NCBI RefSeq assembly: GCF_015350905.1
Contig: NZ_JADKRZ010000001.1
Span: 496,001 to 560,000, forward strand
Direction of reading: 5' to 3'
DNA: 64,000 nucleotides
Source: Curtobacterium sp. VKM Ac-2865
GTDB lineage: Bacteria > Actinomycetota > Actinomycetes > Actinomycetales > Microbacteriaceae
Program-made: the position numbers and the translations under genes
In this document: in pieces, positions 20,863 to 29,948 of the stretch
How positions within the stretch are numbered: the stretch's first letter is position 1
Layout of the letters: each line of letters begins with the position of its first letter
Notes under the pieces: generated by a model
Databases searched by the model: none
Told to the model about the DNA's origin: nothing
What the model saw: the letters and a program-made list of their open reading frames with translations, nothing else

Positions 20863-23184
20863 TCAGTCCTGCAGGTGCTCCGTGCGGCGGCGGTTGCGTG
20901 CGGCTCGGAAGGTCAGCAGTCCGGCACCGAGCAGCACGAGGATCCCGGCTGCGATCGCCGCGGGCGCGATCTCCGCACCCGTGAAGGCGAGCGAGCCGGA
21001 CGTCGACCCACCGGACGAGGAGCCCGGCGTGGTGCCACCACCGACCGTGCCAGCGCCCGTCCCGCCAGCGCCCGTGCCGCCACCGCCCGTGCCACCACCG
21101 GGCGTCGGGGGCGTCGACGGCGTCGGGGTGACCGCCGCGAGCGTGATCGACAGCGGCGTGCCGGATCCGCTGGCGGGGGTGACGACGACCTGGGGCTCGC
21201 TGGCCTGGTCACCGGAGCCCGCCACGACCGAGTACGACGTCGACGGCCGCAGCCCGGTCAGGTCGAACGTGCCGTCCGCAGCGGTCGTCGTCGTCGTCAC
21301 GGCGTCGCCTGCACCGTCCTCCGTCGGCGTCGCGACGACCGGGACGTCCGCCGCGGCGGCACCGACGGCGTCGGTCACGGTGCCCGGCTGGTCGACCGTC
21401 GGCACCGGCACGACGAAGTCGAGCGGCGTCGGTGCGGCACCGCTGGCCTCGGTCGTGACGTCCTGCGGGGTGGTCCCGGCCACCGAGACGCGGTAGGGCG
21501 TCCCCGGCGTCAGCCCGGTCAGGTCGTAGGTGCCGTCCGCGCCCGTGGTCGCGGTGACCTCCACGCCGGACGTCACGTCGACGGGGGTCGCGGTGACGGT
21601 CGTGCCGGCGAGCGGCGTGCCGGCGGAGGACGTGACCGTGCCGGCCTGCGAAGCGGTGGTCGGGACCGGCGTCACGAACGGGAAGTCCGCGGTCGTGGTG
21701 CCGTCGGCCGTGGTGGTGACGGCGACCTCGGTGGGCCCGGTGGCGCCGTCCGCCGGAGCCGTCGTGCGCACCGTGTAGGTGCCGGGCTGGACGCGGAACG
21801 CGTAGGTGCCGTCGGCGGCAGCATCGGTCGTGGCGACCACCGTGCCGTCCTGGACGAGCTCGACGAGCACGCGGTCGGCGGATGCCGCACCGTCGAGGGT
21901 GACCCGGCCACTGATGGTCGACAGCGTCGCGGCCTGGACCACGATAGGCGCGATGACCACGGGGTCGGCGCCGTCGGCACCGGTGGTCGCGGTGACCGGT
22001 GTGGCACCTGCGACCGTGGCGACCACGGCCGTGGCCGCGGGGAGACCCGGGGCGGCGTACGCGCCGTCCGCGTCCGTCACCGTCTCGGCGAGCGTGGCGC
22101 CGGTGGCCTGGTCGGTGATCGTGACGGCCGCGTCGGCGACGGGAGCGCCGGTCGTGTCGACCACGGTCCCGGTGACGGCCACGGTGCCCGGCGGGGTGAC
22201 GAACGCGAAGTCGGCGTTCGTCACGTCGGCGCGCAGCGAGACCGTGCCGGGAGCCGTCTGCTCCGTCGCGTTGTCCGGGGTGGCGATGGCGACCCGGTAG
22301 CCGTCCGCCTGCGTCAGCGCGTCGAAGGTGTACGCGCCGCTGTCGTCGGTGGTGGTCGTGTACTCGGTGCCGTTGGGCGCCGTCACGGTGACGACGGTGT
22401 CCGGCAACGGTGTGCCGTCGATGGTCGCGACACCGGAGAGCGACGACGTCTGGTTGGCGAACCAGGTCTGGTAGACGGGCAGGCCGCTGCGCTGCTGGTA
22501 CGTGATCGTCAGGGTGGCGAGCGGCACGGTCGGCGTGAACCAGGCCGTCGCCCCCGCGGTGTCGTTCGCGGCGTCGTTGCCGGTCAGCACGCCGGTGGCC
22601 GGGTCCCACGTGGGGGTGTCCTGGCCGGCCGGCACCCCGCCGGGGTCCGGCGAGCAGCTCCACCCGCCGGCGGTCACCGACGAGCAGGAGTTGTACGAGC
22701 TCTGGAAGCCGAGCTGGGCGACCGAGGCCGGGGCGCCGCCGGGCAGGGTCGCGGAGACGGTCGCCTGGTCGGCGTCGACGTCACCGAGCACGAAGGACCA
22801 TCCGCCGGCTCCGGGCGTGCCGCCCGCGAAGGTGTACGTCGTCGTCGACGCACTCGCCGGGCGCGGCTGGTCGGCGAGTGGCCGCTGGTTGAGGTAGGAG
22901 AAGCCCCTGCTCGAGCCGTACACCGCACCGGGGCCGGTGTTCGGGCCCTGCCACGTGGACGCGCCACTGATCGGGGCCGACTGCCGCGAGTTCGACGTGA
23001 ACGTCGTCTTCGGGAACCCGGGCAACGTCATCGTCCCCGTGTAGGCCCTGCTCGTCCCGCTGAGCGCGAACGCTCCCCAGTGCCCGGCCGTCGCGGCCGA
23101 GGCGGTGGTCGCTCCCCCGAGCGCGAGCCCGGCTCCGAGGACGATCCCGGTCAACCCGGCTGTCATCGTCCGCCAGCGGCGCAT
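20863..23184 (-). CDS. Sortase-anchored surface protein with repeated carboxypeptidase-regulatory-like domains
   Basis: 773-residue secreted protein. A signal peptide (cleavage after ATASA-like ATTASA near residue 31) leads into a unique N-terminal domain of about 250 residues. Six or so beta-sandwich repeats follow, of the CarboxypepD_reg/SdrD-B type, each with the pattern GTVTD..G.P...V.VT and YTFD/YDLTGL. The C-terminus is a Gly/Ser/Thr linker, the sorting signal LAFTG, a membrane helix and a basic tail. LAxTG is the motif of class E sortases in high-GC bacteria. Likely a stalk or adhesin on the cell wall. Confidence 0.88.
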   Translation of the reverse strand: MRRWRTMTAGLTGIVLGAGLALGGATTASAATAGHWGAFALSGTSRAYTGTMTLPGFPKTTFTSNSRQSAPISGASTWQGPNTGPGAVYGSSRGFSYLNQRPLADQPRPASASTTTYTFAGGTPGAGGWSFVLGDVDADQATVSATLPGGAPASVAQLGFQSSYNSCSSVTAGGWSCSPDPGGVPAGQDTPTWDPATGVLTGNDAANDTAGATAWFTPTVPLATLTITYQQRSGLPVYQTWFANQTSSLSGVATIDGTPLPDTVVTVTAPNGTEYTTTTDDSGAYTFDALTQADGYRVAIATPDNATEQTAPGTVSLRADVTNADFAFVTPPGTVAVTGTVVDTTGAPVADAAVTITDQATGATLAETVTDADGAYAAPGLPAATAVVATVAGATPVTATTGADGADPVVIAPIVVQAATLSTISGRVTLDGAASADRVLVELVQDGTVVATTDAAADGTYAFRVQPGTYTVRTTAPADGATGPTEVAVTTTADGTTTADFPFVTPVPTTASQAGTVTSSAGTPLAGTTVTATPVDVTSGVEVTATTGADGTYDLTGLTPGTPYRVSVAGTTPQDVTTEASGAAPTPLDFVVPVPTVDQPGTVTDAVGAAAADVPVVATPTEDGAGDAVTTTTTAADGTFDLTGLRPSTSYSVVAGSGDQASEPQVVVTPASGSGTPLSITLAAVTPTPSTPPTPGGGTGGGGTGAGGTGAGTVGGGTTPGSSSGGSTSGSLAFTGAEIAPAAIAAGILVLLGAGLLTFRAARNRRRTEHLQD

Positions 23185-23274
23185 GCGTTCTCCCCTGGCC
23201 AGGCGCCGACCTGCCTCGACGCTCCCTCAGGGTAGCGACCACACCCCGACGGGGCACGGATCGAGATGCGCCTG

Positions 23275-23745
23275 TTACGCGCCCGGCCGGTCTGCGCACC
23301 GCTCGACGAGCGTGTCCACCGCCGCGACCTGCCCGGCGACGAGCATCACCCGGGCGTCGTCGACGTCCACCCACCGGGCGTCATCGATCTCCGGTACCTC
23401 GACGAACCGGCCGGAACCCCGTGGCAGCTCGAGGCGCACGGTGTTGCTGCGAACCACGGCGACCGAGAAGGACGGCGCCGCACCGGCGAACACCACGACA
23501 CGCTTGCCGGAGGCCTGCCGGAACTCCCCGAGCTCCGTCCACGGCACGTCCGGCGCCGGGACGCCGATCTCCTCGTGGAACTCCCGCAGCGCGGCCTCGA
23601 GCGGCGGTTCGTCGGTGTACTCGCCCTTCGGGACCGACCACGCGCGCTCGCGCCGACGCCAGAACGGACCGCCCATGTGCGCGATGAAGACCTGGGTGCC
23701 GGACGCACCGGTCCGGTACAGCAACAGCCCCGCACTCCGCACCAC
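23275..23745 (-). CDS. NUDIX hydrolase
   Basis: 156 residues. The Nudix box G-x5-E-x7-REFHEEIG spans residues 41-63 and is complete. The sequence WSVPKGEY just before it is typical of the subgroup annotated as NTP pyrophosphohydrolase/DUF-type in actinobacteria. The GTG start at 23745 follows a TAGCCT element by 6 nt (leaderless). It is divergent from the hydrolase at 23769 with only 23 bp between start codons. Confidence 0.92.
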   Translation of the reverse strand: MVRSAGLLLYRTGASGTQVFIAHMGGPFWRRRERAWSVPKGEYTDEPPLEAALREFHEEIGVPAPDVPWTELGEFRQASGKRVVVFAGAAPSFSVAVVRSNTVRLELPRGSGRFVEVPEIDDARWVDVDDARVMLVAGQVAAVDTLVERCADRPGA

Positions 23746-23751
23746 GCCCCG

Positions 23752-23761
23752 AGGCTACGCT
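23752..23761. promoter_or_regulatory. Overlapping divergent -10 elements
   Basis: TAGCCT on the minus strand (23757-23752) and TACGCT on the plus strand (23756-23761) overlap by two bases. Each ends 6 or 7 nt before the start codon of the gene it would serve (23745 and 23769). Confidence 0.55.
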
Positions 23762-23768
23762 CGCCCGC

Positions 23769-24587
23769 ATGACGCCCCTGCACCTGGCCGACGGTCGCAC
23801 GGTCCTCGTCGCCGACACCGGCCCGGGGTCGGGCAGCCGTGCCGTCGTCTGGCACCACGAGACCCCGCACACCGGCGCCCACCTCGCCCCGGTGCTCGCC
23901 GCCGCCACGGAACGCGGCCTCCGCCTGGTCGCCGTCACCCGCCCCGGCTTCGGCGGCGCCGACCCGCTGCCGGGTCGCAGCGTCGCCGACGGTGCCCGCG
24001 ACCTCGCACAGGTCATCGACGCCCTGGGCATCGACCGCGTCGCCGCGATCGGCGGGTCCGGCGGTGGGCCACACGCGCTCGCCGCGGCAGCCCTCCTTCC
24101 GCACCGGGTCACCGGAGTCGCGACGTTCGCCTCCCCCGCCCCGTTCGTCGACACGCCCACCTGGTGGGACGGCATGGCCGACGACGGCGGCCTCCGTGCA
24201 GCGGCCGTCGGACGGGAGGCTCGGCTCGCCTGGGCGGACACCGCCGGCTTCGACCCCGCGCAGTTCACCGACGAGGACTGGGCAGCGCTCGACGGCGCGT
24301 GGGCGGCGCTCGGGCAGGACGCGCAGGCCGCGGACGAGACGGGTCGCGTGGGCAGCGCCGACGACGACCGGGCGTTCGTCACCGACTGGGGCTTCGCGCT
24401 CGCCGACGTCCGCGTCCCGACACTCGTCGAACAGGGCACGGACGACCGGGTCGTCCCGATGTCGCACGGCCGGATGATCGCCGCAGCGGTGCCCGGGGCC
24501 GTGCTGCACGAGCGACCGCGCGCCGGCCACGTCTCGGTGCTGGCGGGCGTCCCGGCGGCGCTGGACTGGCTCGCCGCCCGCTGGTGA
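23769..24587 (+). CDS. Alpha/beta hydrolase
   Basis: 272 residues. The nucleophile is the Ser of IGGSGGGPHAL (near residue 98), the acid is in GTDDRVVP and the His in RAGHVSVL, giving a full catalytic triad. The N-terminus VVWHHETPHTGAH replaces the usual HGxPG oxyanion motif, as in several actinobacterial hydrolases of unknown substrate. TACGCT lies 7 nt before the ATG. Confidence 0.88.
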   Translation: MTPLHLADGRTVLVADTGPGSGSRAVVWHHETPHTGAHLAPVLAAATERGLRLVAVTRPGFGGADPLPGRSVADGARDLAQVIDALGIDRVAAIGGSGGGPHALAAAALLPHRVTGVATFASPAPFVDTPTWWDGMADDGGLRAAAVGREARLAWADTAGFDPAQFTDEDWAALDGAWAALGQDAQAADETGRVGSADDDRAFVTDWGFALADVRVPTLVEQGTDDRVVPMSHGRMIAAAVPGAVLHERPRAGHVSVLAGVPAALDWLAARW

Positions 24588-24596
24588 GCGAGTGGC

Positions 24597-25649
24597 TCAG
24601 CCGGCGACGGCGCGGAGCTCCGCCGCGACCTGACGGGTCAGCCAGGCGACGCCCCGCTCGTTCGGGTGCAGGGCGCCCGGCTCCAGGTCGATCCGACGGA
24701 AGCCGTTCGTGGAGTCGAGGGTGACGCCGGACACGTACGCGCCCGACCGCGCGCACCCCGTCCGCCCCTGCGTCGTGCGGAACAGGTCGAGGTAGCGGAC
24801 GCCTGCCGCGGTGGCAGCGGTCCGGGCGACGTCATCCAGCTCCTCCTGCACGCCGTGCAGGTACTCGACGTCGGTGTCCGTGAACGGGTACGTGTTCCGC
24901 GGGAAGGACCCCGTGAGCGTGCCGAGGTCGAGCCCGGCGCGGAAGCACCCCTTCGCCGGGGTGTGCTGGGCGTCGGGGAAGATCGCCGGGTAGCCGAGGA
25001 ACAGCACGCGGGCGTTCGGTGCGGCCTGGCGGATCGCCGCGAGGGTGTCCGCGATGCCGAGCGCCACGCGGGACTGGACCTTGGTGCCGAGCTGGTCCTC
25101 GCCGTCGTGCACGAGGGTGCTGCGGCAGGACGAGGCGTCGCGACCGGAGAACACCGGGCCCTTCGCGGTCAGGGCCAGGCAGGACGCCGCCGTGCCGAAC
25201 AGGTCGGCGTCGTTGCCGCCGATCGTCAGCGTGACGAGCCGCGTCCGTGCCGAGAGCGCCTCGATCTGCGGGGGGACGCCCGTGAACTGGTGCCGGTCGG
25301 TGACGTCCTCGCTCGTGGCCCCGCCGCAGGTGACGTCCTGCAGCGCGAGCCCGAACCGGGCGGCGATCCGGTGGGGGTAGTCCCTGGCGGACTGCCCGCA
25401 CGCGGAGACCGGCAGTCGGGTGGGGTCGGCCAGGCCGTACCCGGCCGAGTACGAGTCACCGAGGGCGACGTACTCGCTGCCCGGGGGGAGGCCGTCGAGC
25501 GCCTCGGCAGGCGGCGACGACACCCGGTACGGCTGTGGGACAGGCCAGGACGGTGCCGCCGACGCCGGTGCCGGGACGACCGCCCCGGCCGCGAGCACGG
25601 CGACGAGCGCCAGGGCGGCGAGCAGCGTCGAGCGGGCGGAGCGGAACAG
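24597..25649 (-). CDS. Secreted SGNH/GDSL-type lipase/esterase
   Basis: 350 residues if translation starts at the CTG at 25649. That CTG has GAGGGA 6 nt upstream and gives a proper signal peptide (basic start FRSARS, hydrophobic core, cleavage after PASAA). The only other start, GTG at 25598, would cut off the signal core. Block I is VALGDSYSAGYG (catalytic Ser near residue 66), block III GGNDAD and block V GALHPNERG with the catalytic His; Cys pairs suggest disulfides, as in Streptomyces SGNH lipases. A TAGGGT element at 25696-25691 would give a leader of about 35 nt that includes the CTG. Confidence 0.85.
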   Translation of the reverse strand: MFRSARSTLLAALALVAVLAAGAVVPAPASAAPSWPVPQPYRVSSPPAEALDGLPPGSEYVALGDSYSAGYGLADPTRLPVSACGQSARDYPHRIAARFGLALQDVTCGGATSEDVTDRHQFTGVPPQIEALSARTRLVTLTIGGNDADLFGTAASCLALTAKGPVFSGRDASSCRSTLVHDGEDQLGTKVQSRVALGIADTLAAIRQAAPNARVLFLGYPAIFPDAQHTPAKGCFRAGLDLGTLTGSFPRNTYPFTDTDVEYLHGVQEELDDVARTAATAAGVRYLDLFRTTQGRTGCARSGAYVSGVTLDSTNGFRRIDLEPGALHPNERGVAWLTRQVAAELRAVAG

Positions 25650-25708
25650 GGCGGGTCCCTCGGGTGCGGGTCGGGTGGTCGGGGACGATCACCCTACCCG
25701 CGGGGCGC

Positions 25709-26065
25709 TCAGCGTCGGCCGAGTCGCCGTTCGCCGCCGCTGCCCGTGCGGTACTCGAGGCCGTAGTGCGCGAACACCTCGGGCTCGAGCTCCGCCGTGA
25801 GCTCGCCGTCCGTCGCGATCGTCGGGGCGTCCTTGATGAGCTTCTTGCCGAACGTCACGCTGAGGTGCTTCGGGGTGACGGTCGCACCGACCAGGGGCAC
25901 GAACACGAGCTTCGTGAAGCCCATCACACCGGTGGTGACCGAGCCGAACGCGGGCTCGGACGTCGCGGTGTCGTAGTAGATGCTCTCGAGGTTGCCGACC
26001 TTGTCGTCGCTCTCGTCGACGACCGGCAGGCCGATCCAGTCCCGGATGTTGGCCGCTTCGAACAC
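25709..26065 (-). CDS. PRC-barrel domain protein
   Basis: 118 residues; the PRC-barrel covers residues 7-90 (WIGLPVVDESDDKVGNLESIYYD). Such proteins are linked to stress and to RNA or envelope functions, without a defined reaction. GTG start with a GGAGGGAG ribosome binding site. It is followed on the same strand by the lipase, and a possible -10 (TAGCGT, 26116-26111) lies in the end of the neighbouring glycosyltransferase gene. Confidence 0.8.
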   Translation of the reverse strand: MFEAANIRDWIGLPVVDESDDKVGNLESIYYDTATSEPAFGSVTTGVMGFTKLVFVPLVGATVTPKHLSVTFGKKLIKDAPTIATDGELTAELEPEVFAHYGLEYRTGSGGERRLGRR

Positions 26066-26113
26066 GGGTGCTCCCTCCGCGGCCGCCGGACGATCCGGTG
26101 CCGCCCCTCGACG

Positions 26114-27103
26114 CTACCGGTCGGTCGTCCCCGTCGTGCGCAGGTCGGGCAGCACGCCGAGGTCGTCCACGGCCCCGAGCACGTCGACGGCGTGGACGGC
26201 GAGGATCGCGGGGTCGGGGTCCTCGGCGAAGACGTCACCGCGCCGCACCGACGCGTCCGTGAGCACGACATGCGGCCCGGTCGCCGGCGGTCCCCAGGAC
26301 TCGGGCGGGGCCGGGCCGAAGAGCACCACGGACGGGATCCCGTACGCCGACGCCAGGTGCGCGGCGCCGGTGTCGACGGTCACGACGAGCCGTGCCGCGG
26401 CGACGACGGCGGCGAACGGCTGCAGGTCCAGGACGCCGGCCAGGACGGCCTCCGGTGCCAGGCCGACCGCGTCGGCGACGGCGGCTGCGCGCTCGACGTC
26501 CGCCGAGCCTCCAGTCAGGACGACGTGGAAGCCGCGCTCCTGCAGTCCGCGCACCACCTCGGCGAAGCGGTCGACGGGCCAGTGCCGGGCACCGTGGAAG
26601 GCACCGACGTGCACGACGGCCGCGCCCGCGACGACGGCCGGCTCGGCCGGGCGCGCGATGGCGACGTCGTCCGCGTCGGCCTGGTACCCGTGTGCGGTGA
26701 GCAGGCCGGCCCAGCGTTCCCGCTCGTTGACCGGACCCGTCTCCCAGGCCGGCCCCTCGGAGCCGCCGTGGGCGATGACGAGCCGGGCGCCGAGTGCGTC
26801 GACGAGGTCCTGCGACTCCGGGCCGGCGCCGTGCAGGTTCACGGCGACGTCGGTGACGCCGGCCGGCACGCCGATCGGGTGGTCGAAGCCCTGCTGCGCG
26901 AGGTGCACGTCGACGTCCGGGATGAGCTCGACGACCGGGGCGAGCCAGGCGGTCGTGGCGAGGCTGATGCGGTGGTCGGGGAAGGCCCGACGGATGGCGT
27001 GCAGCGCGGGGACGGCCACCAGCAGGTCGCCGAGCTTGATCGCGCGGAGCACGACGAGTTCCGGGCGGCCGTCGGACGGGGGCAGGGCTTCGAGGGCGGT
27101 CAC
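26114..27103 (-). CDS. Glycosyltransferase family 9 (heptosyltransferase-like), copy 1
   Basis: 329 residues with the GT9 layout of two Rossmann domains. N-terminal mark LRAIKLGDLLVAVPALHAIR, C-terminal mark VDTGAAHLASAYGIPSVVLFGP (donor site). GT9 enzymes move heptose from ADP-heptose. The GTG start follows TAGCGT by 7 nt. It is divergent from the heptose operon that begins at 27202, sharing a 98-bp control region. Confidence 0.88.
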   Translation of the reverse strand: MTALEALPPSDGRPELVVLRAIKLGDLLVAVPALHAIRRAFPDHRISLATTAWLAPVVELIPDVDVHLAQQGFDHPIGVPAGVTDVAVNLHGAGPESQDLVDALGARLVIAHGGSEGPAWETGPVNERERWAGLLTAHGYQADADDVAIARPAEPAVVAGAAVVHVGAFHGARHWPVDRFAEVVRGLQERGFHVVLTGGSADVERAAAVADAVGLAPEAVLAGVLDLQPFAAVVAAARLVVTVDTGAAHLASAYGIPSVVLFGPAPPESWGPPATGPHVVLTDASVRRGDVFAEDPDPAILAVHAVDVLGAVDDLGVLPDLRTTGTTDR

Positions 27104-27201
27104 CCGGTCGACGCTAGCGGCACCGCCGCAGCCACGCCCGGGACGCGCGGTCCGTGGCCTTCCTGCCGCCGGCGTCCGACGTCCTTGGTAGAACTCAGGG
27201 C

Positions 27202-27753
27202 ATGGCTCTCTCCGTGGACCGTGTCGTGCGCGGTCTCCTCTTCGACCGTGACGACACCCTGGTCATCGACGTCCCCTACAACGCCGACCCGGACGAGGTG
27301 GTGCCCGTCCCCGGTGCGCACCGGGCGGTCGAGCGTGCCCGCGCCGCCGGACTGTCGGTCGGGGTCGTCACGAACCAGTCGGTCATCGCCCGGGGCGGTG
27401 CCACCCGCGAGCAGGTCGACGCGACGAACGCCCGCGTGGACGAGCTCGTCGGGCCCTTCGACGTCTGGTGCGTCTGCCCACACGGCTCCGGCGACGACTG
27501 CGTCTGCCGGAAGCCCCGGCCCGGCCTGGTGCTCGAGGCCGCCGAACGGCTCGGGATCCCGGCGTCGGAGCTCGTCGTGATCGGGGACATCGGCGCGGAC
27601 GTCGGCGCGGCAGCCGCTGCCGGCGCGCAGTCGATCCTGGTGCCGACACCGCGGACCCGGCAGGAGGAGGTCGACGCGGCCCCCACGGTCGCGGCCACCA
27701 TCGAGGACGCCGTCGACCTGGCGCTCGCCCGCGTGGCAGCGGCCCGGGCATGA
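27202..27753 (+). CDS. HAD-IIIA phosphatase, GmhB-like (heptose 1,7-bisphosphate phosphatase)
   Basis: 183 residues from the ATG at 27202. HAD motif I reads FDRDDTL (nucleophile Asp), motif II VVTNQS, then the Cys/His zinc loop CVCPHGSGDDCVCRKP and motif IV GDIGADV. The zinc loop and the small C0-type cap match GmhB, which removes the 1-phosphate of heptose 1,7-bisphosphate. It opens an operon of heptose genes; the following gene overlaps by 4 nt. A histidinol-phosphatase-like role is possible but does not fit the neighbours. Confidence 0.85.
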   Translation: MALSVDRVVRGLLFDRDDTLVIDVPYNADPDEVVPVPGAHRAVERARAAGLSVGVVTNQSVIARGGATREQVDATNARVDELVGPFDVWCVCPHGSGDDCVCRKPRPGLVLEAAERLGIPASELVVIGDIGADVGAAAAAGAQSILVPTPRTRQEEVDAAPTVAATIEDAVDLALARVAAARA

Positions 27754-28868
27754 GCGACCAGGGGCACCCTGCCGGACCGCGGGTGCTCGTCGCCCGACTC
27801 GACTCGTTCGGGGACGTCCTGGTCGCCGGCCCGGCCGTCCGCGCGGTCGCCGCGGGGGCGTCGCACGTCACGATGCTCTGCGGTCCGCAGGGCGCCCCGG
27901 CCGCCGACCTGCTGCCCGGCATCGACCGGGTGCGGGTCTGGGCGGCGCCGTGGGTCACGGAGACCGCTCGGCCGCTCGACGACGCCGTGCTCGCCGAGTT
28001 CCGCGCGCTCGTCGCCGAGGAGCAGGTCGACGAGGCCGTCGTGCTCACGTCGTTCCACCAGTCGCCGCTCCCCCTGGCGATGCTGCTGCGGCTCGCCGGG
28101 GTCCGGCGGGTCTCCGGTGCGTCGGTCGACCACCCCGGCTCGCTGCTCGACGTCCGGCTGCGCCCCGGGGAGGACCTGCCCGAGGACCTCCCGGAGCCCG
28201 AGCGCGCCCTCCGCATCACCGAGGCCGCCGGGTTCGCGCTGCCGCCGGACGACGACGGCAGGCTCCTGGTGCGGCACGACGTCGCCGTGCCGGCCGCCGT
28301 GGGCGCGCTGGAGCGCTACGTGGTCGTCCACCCCGGCGCCAGTGTCGAGGCGCGGTCGTGGCCGCCGGAGGCCCACCGCGCGCTCGTCGCCGCCTACCGG
28401 GACCTCGGCGTGCCGGTCGTCGTCACCGGGTCCCCCGGGGAGCGAGACCTGACCGCGTTCGTGGCCGACGCCGACGGAGCCACGGAGACGACCAGTCCCG
28501 TGCTCGACCTGGGCGGTCGGACCAGCCCGGCCGAGCTCGCCGCGGTGCTGGCGGGGGCCGAGGTCGTCGTCGTCGGCAACACCGGGCCGGCCCACCTCGC
28601 CGCCGCGGTGGGCGCCCGGATCGTCAGCCTGTTCTCGCCGGTCGTGCCCGCGGTGAAGTGGGCGCCGTACGCCGAGCACGTCGAACTGCTCGGCGACCAG
28701 GACGCCCCCTGCCGGCTCAGCCGGGCCCGCGAATGCCCCGTCCCCGGGCACCCGTGCCTGACCTCGGTGACCCCTGACGACGTGCTCGACGCCCACGAGC
28801 GGCTGACCGGGTGCGCTCTGCGGACGAACCAGAGCACCCTGCGAACTGCTGCAGCCGACGAGCAGTAG
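27750..28868 (+). CDS. Glycosyltransferase family 9 (heptosyltransferase-like), copy 2
   Basis: 372 residues from the ATG that overlaps the previous stop. GT9 marks: [20 protein letters not shown] at the N-terminus, [15 protein letters not shown], and [21 protein letters not shown] Cys-rich segment ([16 protein letters not shown], about 315-330) near the end recalls the C-terminal loop of LPS heptosyltransferases. Probably adds heptose to a cell-surface glycan or glycolipid. Confidence 0.88.
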   Translation: MSDQGHPAGPRVLVARLDSFGDVLVAGPAVRAVAAGASHVTMLCGPQGAPAADLLPGIDRVRVWAAPWVTETARPLDDAVLAEFRALVAEEQVDEAVVLTSFHQSPLPLAMLLRLAGVRRVSGASVDHPGSLLDVRLRPGEDLPEDLPEPERALRITEAAGFALPPDDDGRLLVRHDVAVPAAVGALERYVVVHPGASVEARSWPPEAHRALVAAYRDLGVPVVVTGSPGERDLTAFVADADGATETTSPVLDLGGRTSPAELAAVLAGAEVVVVGNTGPAHLAAAVGARIVSLFSPVVPAVKWAPYAEHVELLGDQDAPCRLSRARECPVPGHPCLTSVTPDDVLDAHERLTGCALRTNQSTLRTAAADEQ

Positions 28869-28880
28869 CGTGCGGCACTG

Positions 28881-28914
28881 CTTCTCCTTCTCCTTCTCCT
28901 TGTCCTGCTCCTCC
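28881..28914 (+). repeat. Polypyrimidine repeat between two glycosyltransferase genes
   Basis: Three copies of CTTCTC/TTCTCC-type hexamers followed by degenerate copies, an all-pyrimidine run except for two G. It lies about 40 bp before the start of the next gene and contrasts with the surrounding sequence. Confidence 0.7.
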
Positions 28915-28952
28915 GGTCGACGGTCCACCCGCTCGACGAACGAAAGGCCTGC

Positions 28953-29948
28953 ATGCGCATCCTCCTGTGGCACGTGCACGGCGGCTGGATGGACGCCTTC
29001 GTCCGCGGGCCGCACGAGTACCTCGTCCCGACCACCGCGGCCAGGGACGGCTGGGGCCTGGGAGCGGGCGGCCGGGACTGGCCGAACGTCGTCGAGATCG
29101 CCCCGGAGGACGTCGCCGACGCCGACGTCGACCTCGTCGTGCTGCAGCGCACCGAGGAGGCAGCCGTCGCCGCGGAGCTGCTCGGCGGCCGCGACGTCCC
29201 CACGGTCTTCGTCGAGCACAACGCCCCGCGGGTGGACGTGCCGAACTCCGTGCACCCGATGCAGGACCGCGACGACCTGACCATCGCGCACGTCACGCAC
29301 TGGAACGCCCTGATGTGGGACTGCGGCACCACGAGGACCACCGTCGTCGAGCACGGCGTCGTCGACCCCGGGCCGCTGTACACGGGCACCCTGGAGCGCT
29401 TCGGTGCCGTCATCAACGAACCCGTGCGCCGCAACCGCGTCGTCGGCACGGACCTGCTCCCCCGGTTCGCCGAGGTCGCCCCCGTCGACGTGTTCGGCAT
29501 GGGGACGGACCGGCTCGCCGACCTCGGGCTCGGCGACCGCCTGGTCGGGCTCGGCGACGTGAAGCCCGACCCGATGCACGCCGCACTCGCCGAACGCCGC
29601 GCCTACCTGCACCCGAACCGGTGGACCTCGCTCGGCCTCTCGCTCATCGAGGCCATGCACATGGCCATGCCGGTGCTCGTGCTCGCGACGACCGACGCGT
29701 CGCGCACCGTGCCCGCCGAGGCCGGCGCGATCGCGACCGACGTGACGGAGCTGACCCGGGCCTCCCGGCTGCTCCTCGACGACCCGGACGAAGCGCGCCG
29801 ACGCGGCGCCGTCGCCCGGGAGGCCGCGCTCGCGCGGCACTCGCTCGCCCGGTTCCTCGGCGACTGGGACGAGCTCCTCGACGACGCCGTGACGCGCCAC
29901 CGGCGCACGCGGGGCCAGAGCCCCGCCCTCGAAGGGAGCACCCGATGA
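28953..29948 (+). CDS. Glycosyltransferase (GT4-like, short)
   Basis: 331 residues, GT-B type. N-terminal [12 protein letters not shown] and the C-terminal segment [23 protein letters not shown] correspond to the donor-binding E-x7-E region. [10 protein letters not shown] is the acceptor side. Start ATG with GAAAGG 6 nt upstream. Overlaps the next gene by 4 nt. The sugar moved is unknown. Confidence 0.82.
   Translation: MRILLWHVHGGWMDAFVRGPHEYLVPTTAARDGWGLGAGGRDWPNVVEIAPEDVADADVDLVVLQRTEEAAVAAELLGGRDVPTVFVEHNAPRVDVPNSVHPMQDRDDLTIAHVTHWNALMWDCGTTRTTVVEHGVVDPGPLYTGTLERFGAVINEPVRRNRVVGTDLLPRFAEVAPVDVFGMGTDRLADLGLGDRLVGLGDVKPDPMHAALAERRAYLHPNRWTSLGLSLIEAMHMAMPVLVLATTDASRTVPAEAGAIATDVTELTRASRLLLDDPDEARRRGAVAREAALARHSLARFLGDWDELLDDAVTRHRRTRGQSPALEGSTR

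Noticed and set aside
19013..23235. Two long plus-strand frames (827 and 855 codons) across the MFS and surface protein genes
   Set aside because: Arg/Gly/Pro-rich translations typical of shadow frames; both cross strong terminators.
27276..29900. 874-codon open frame on the minus strand
   Set aside because: Antisense of the GmhB-like, GT9 and glycosyltransferase genes, which have clear motifs and overlapping starts.
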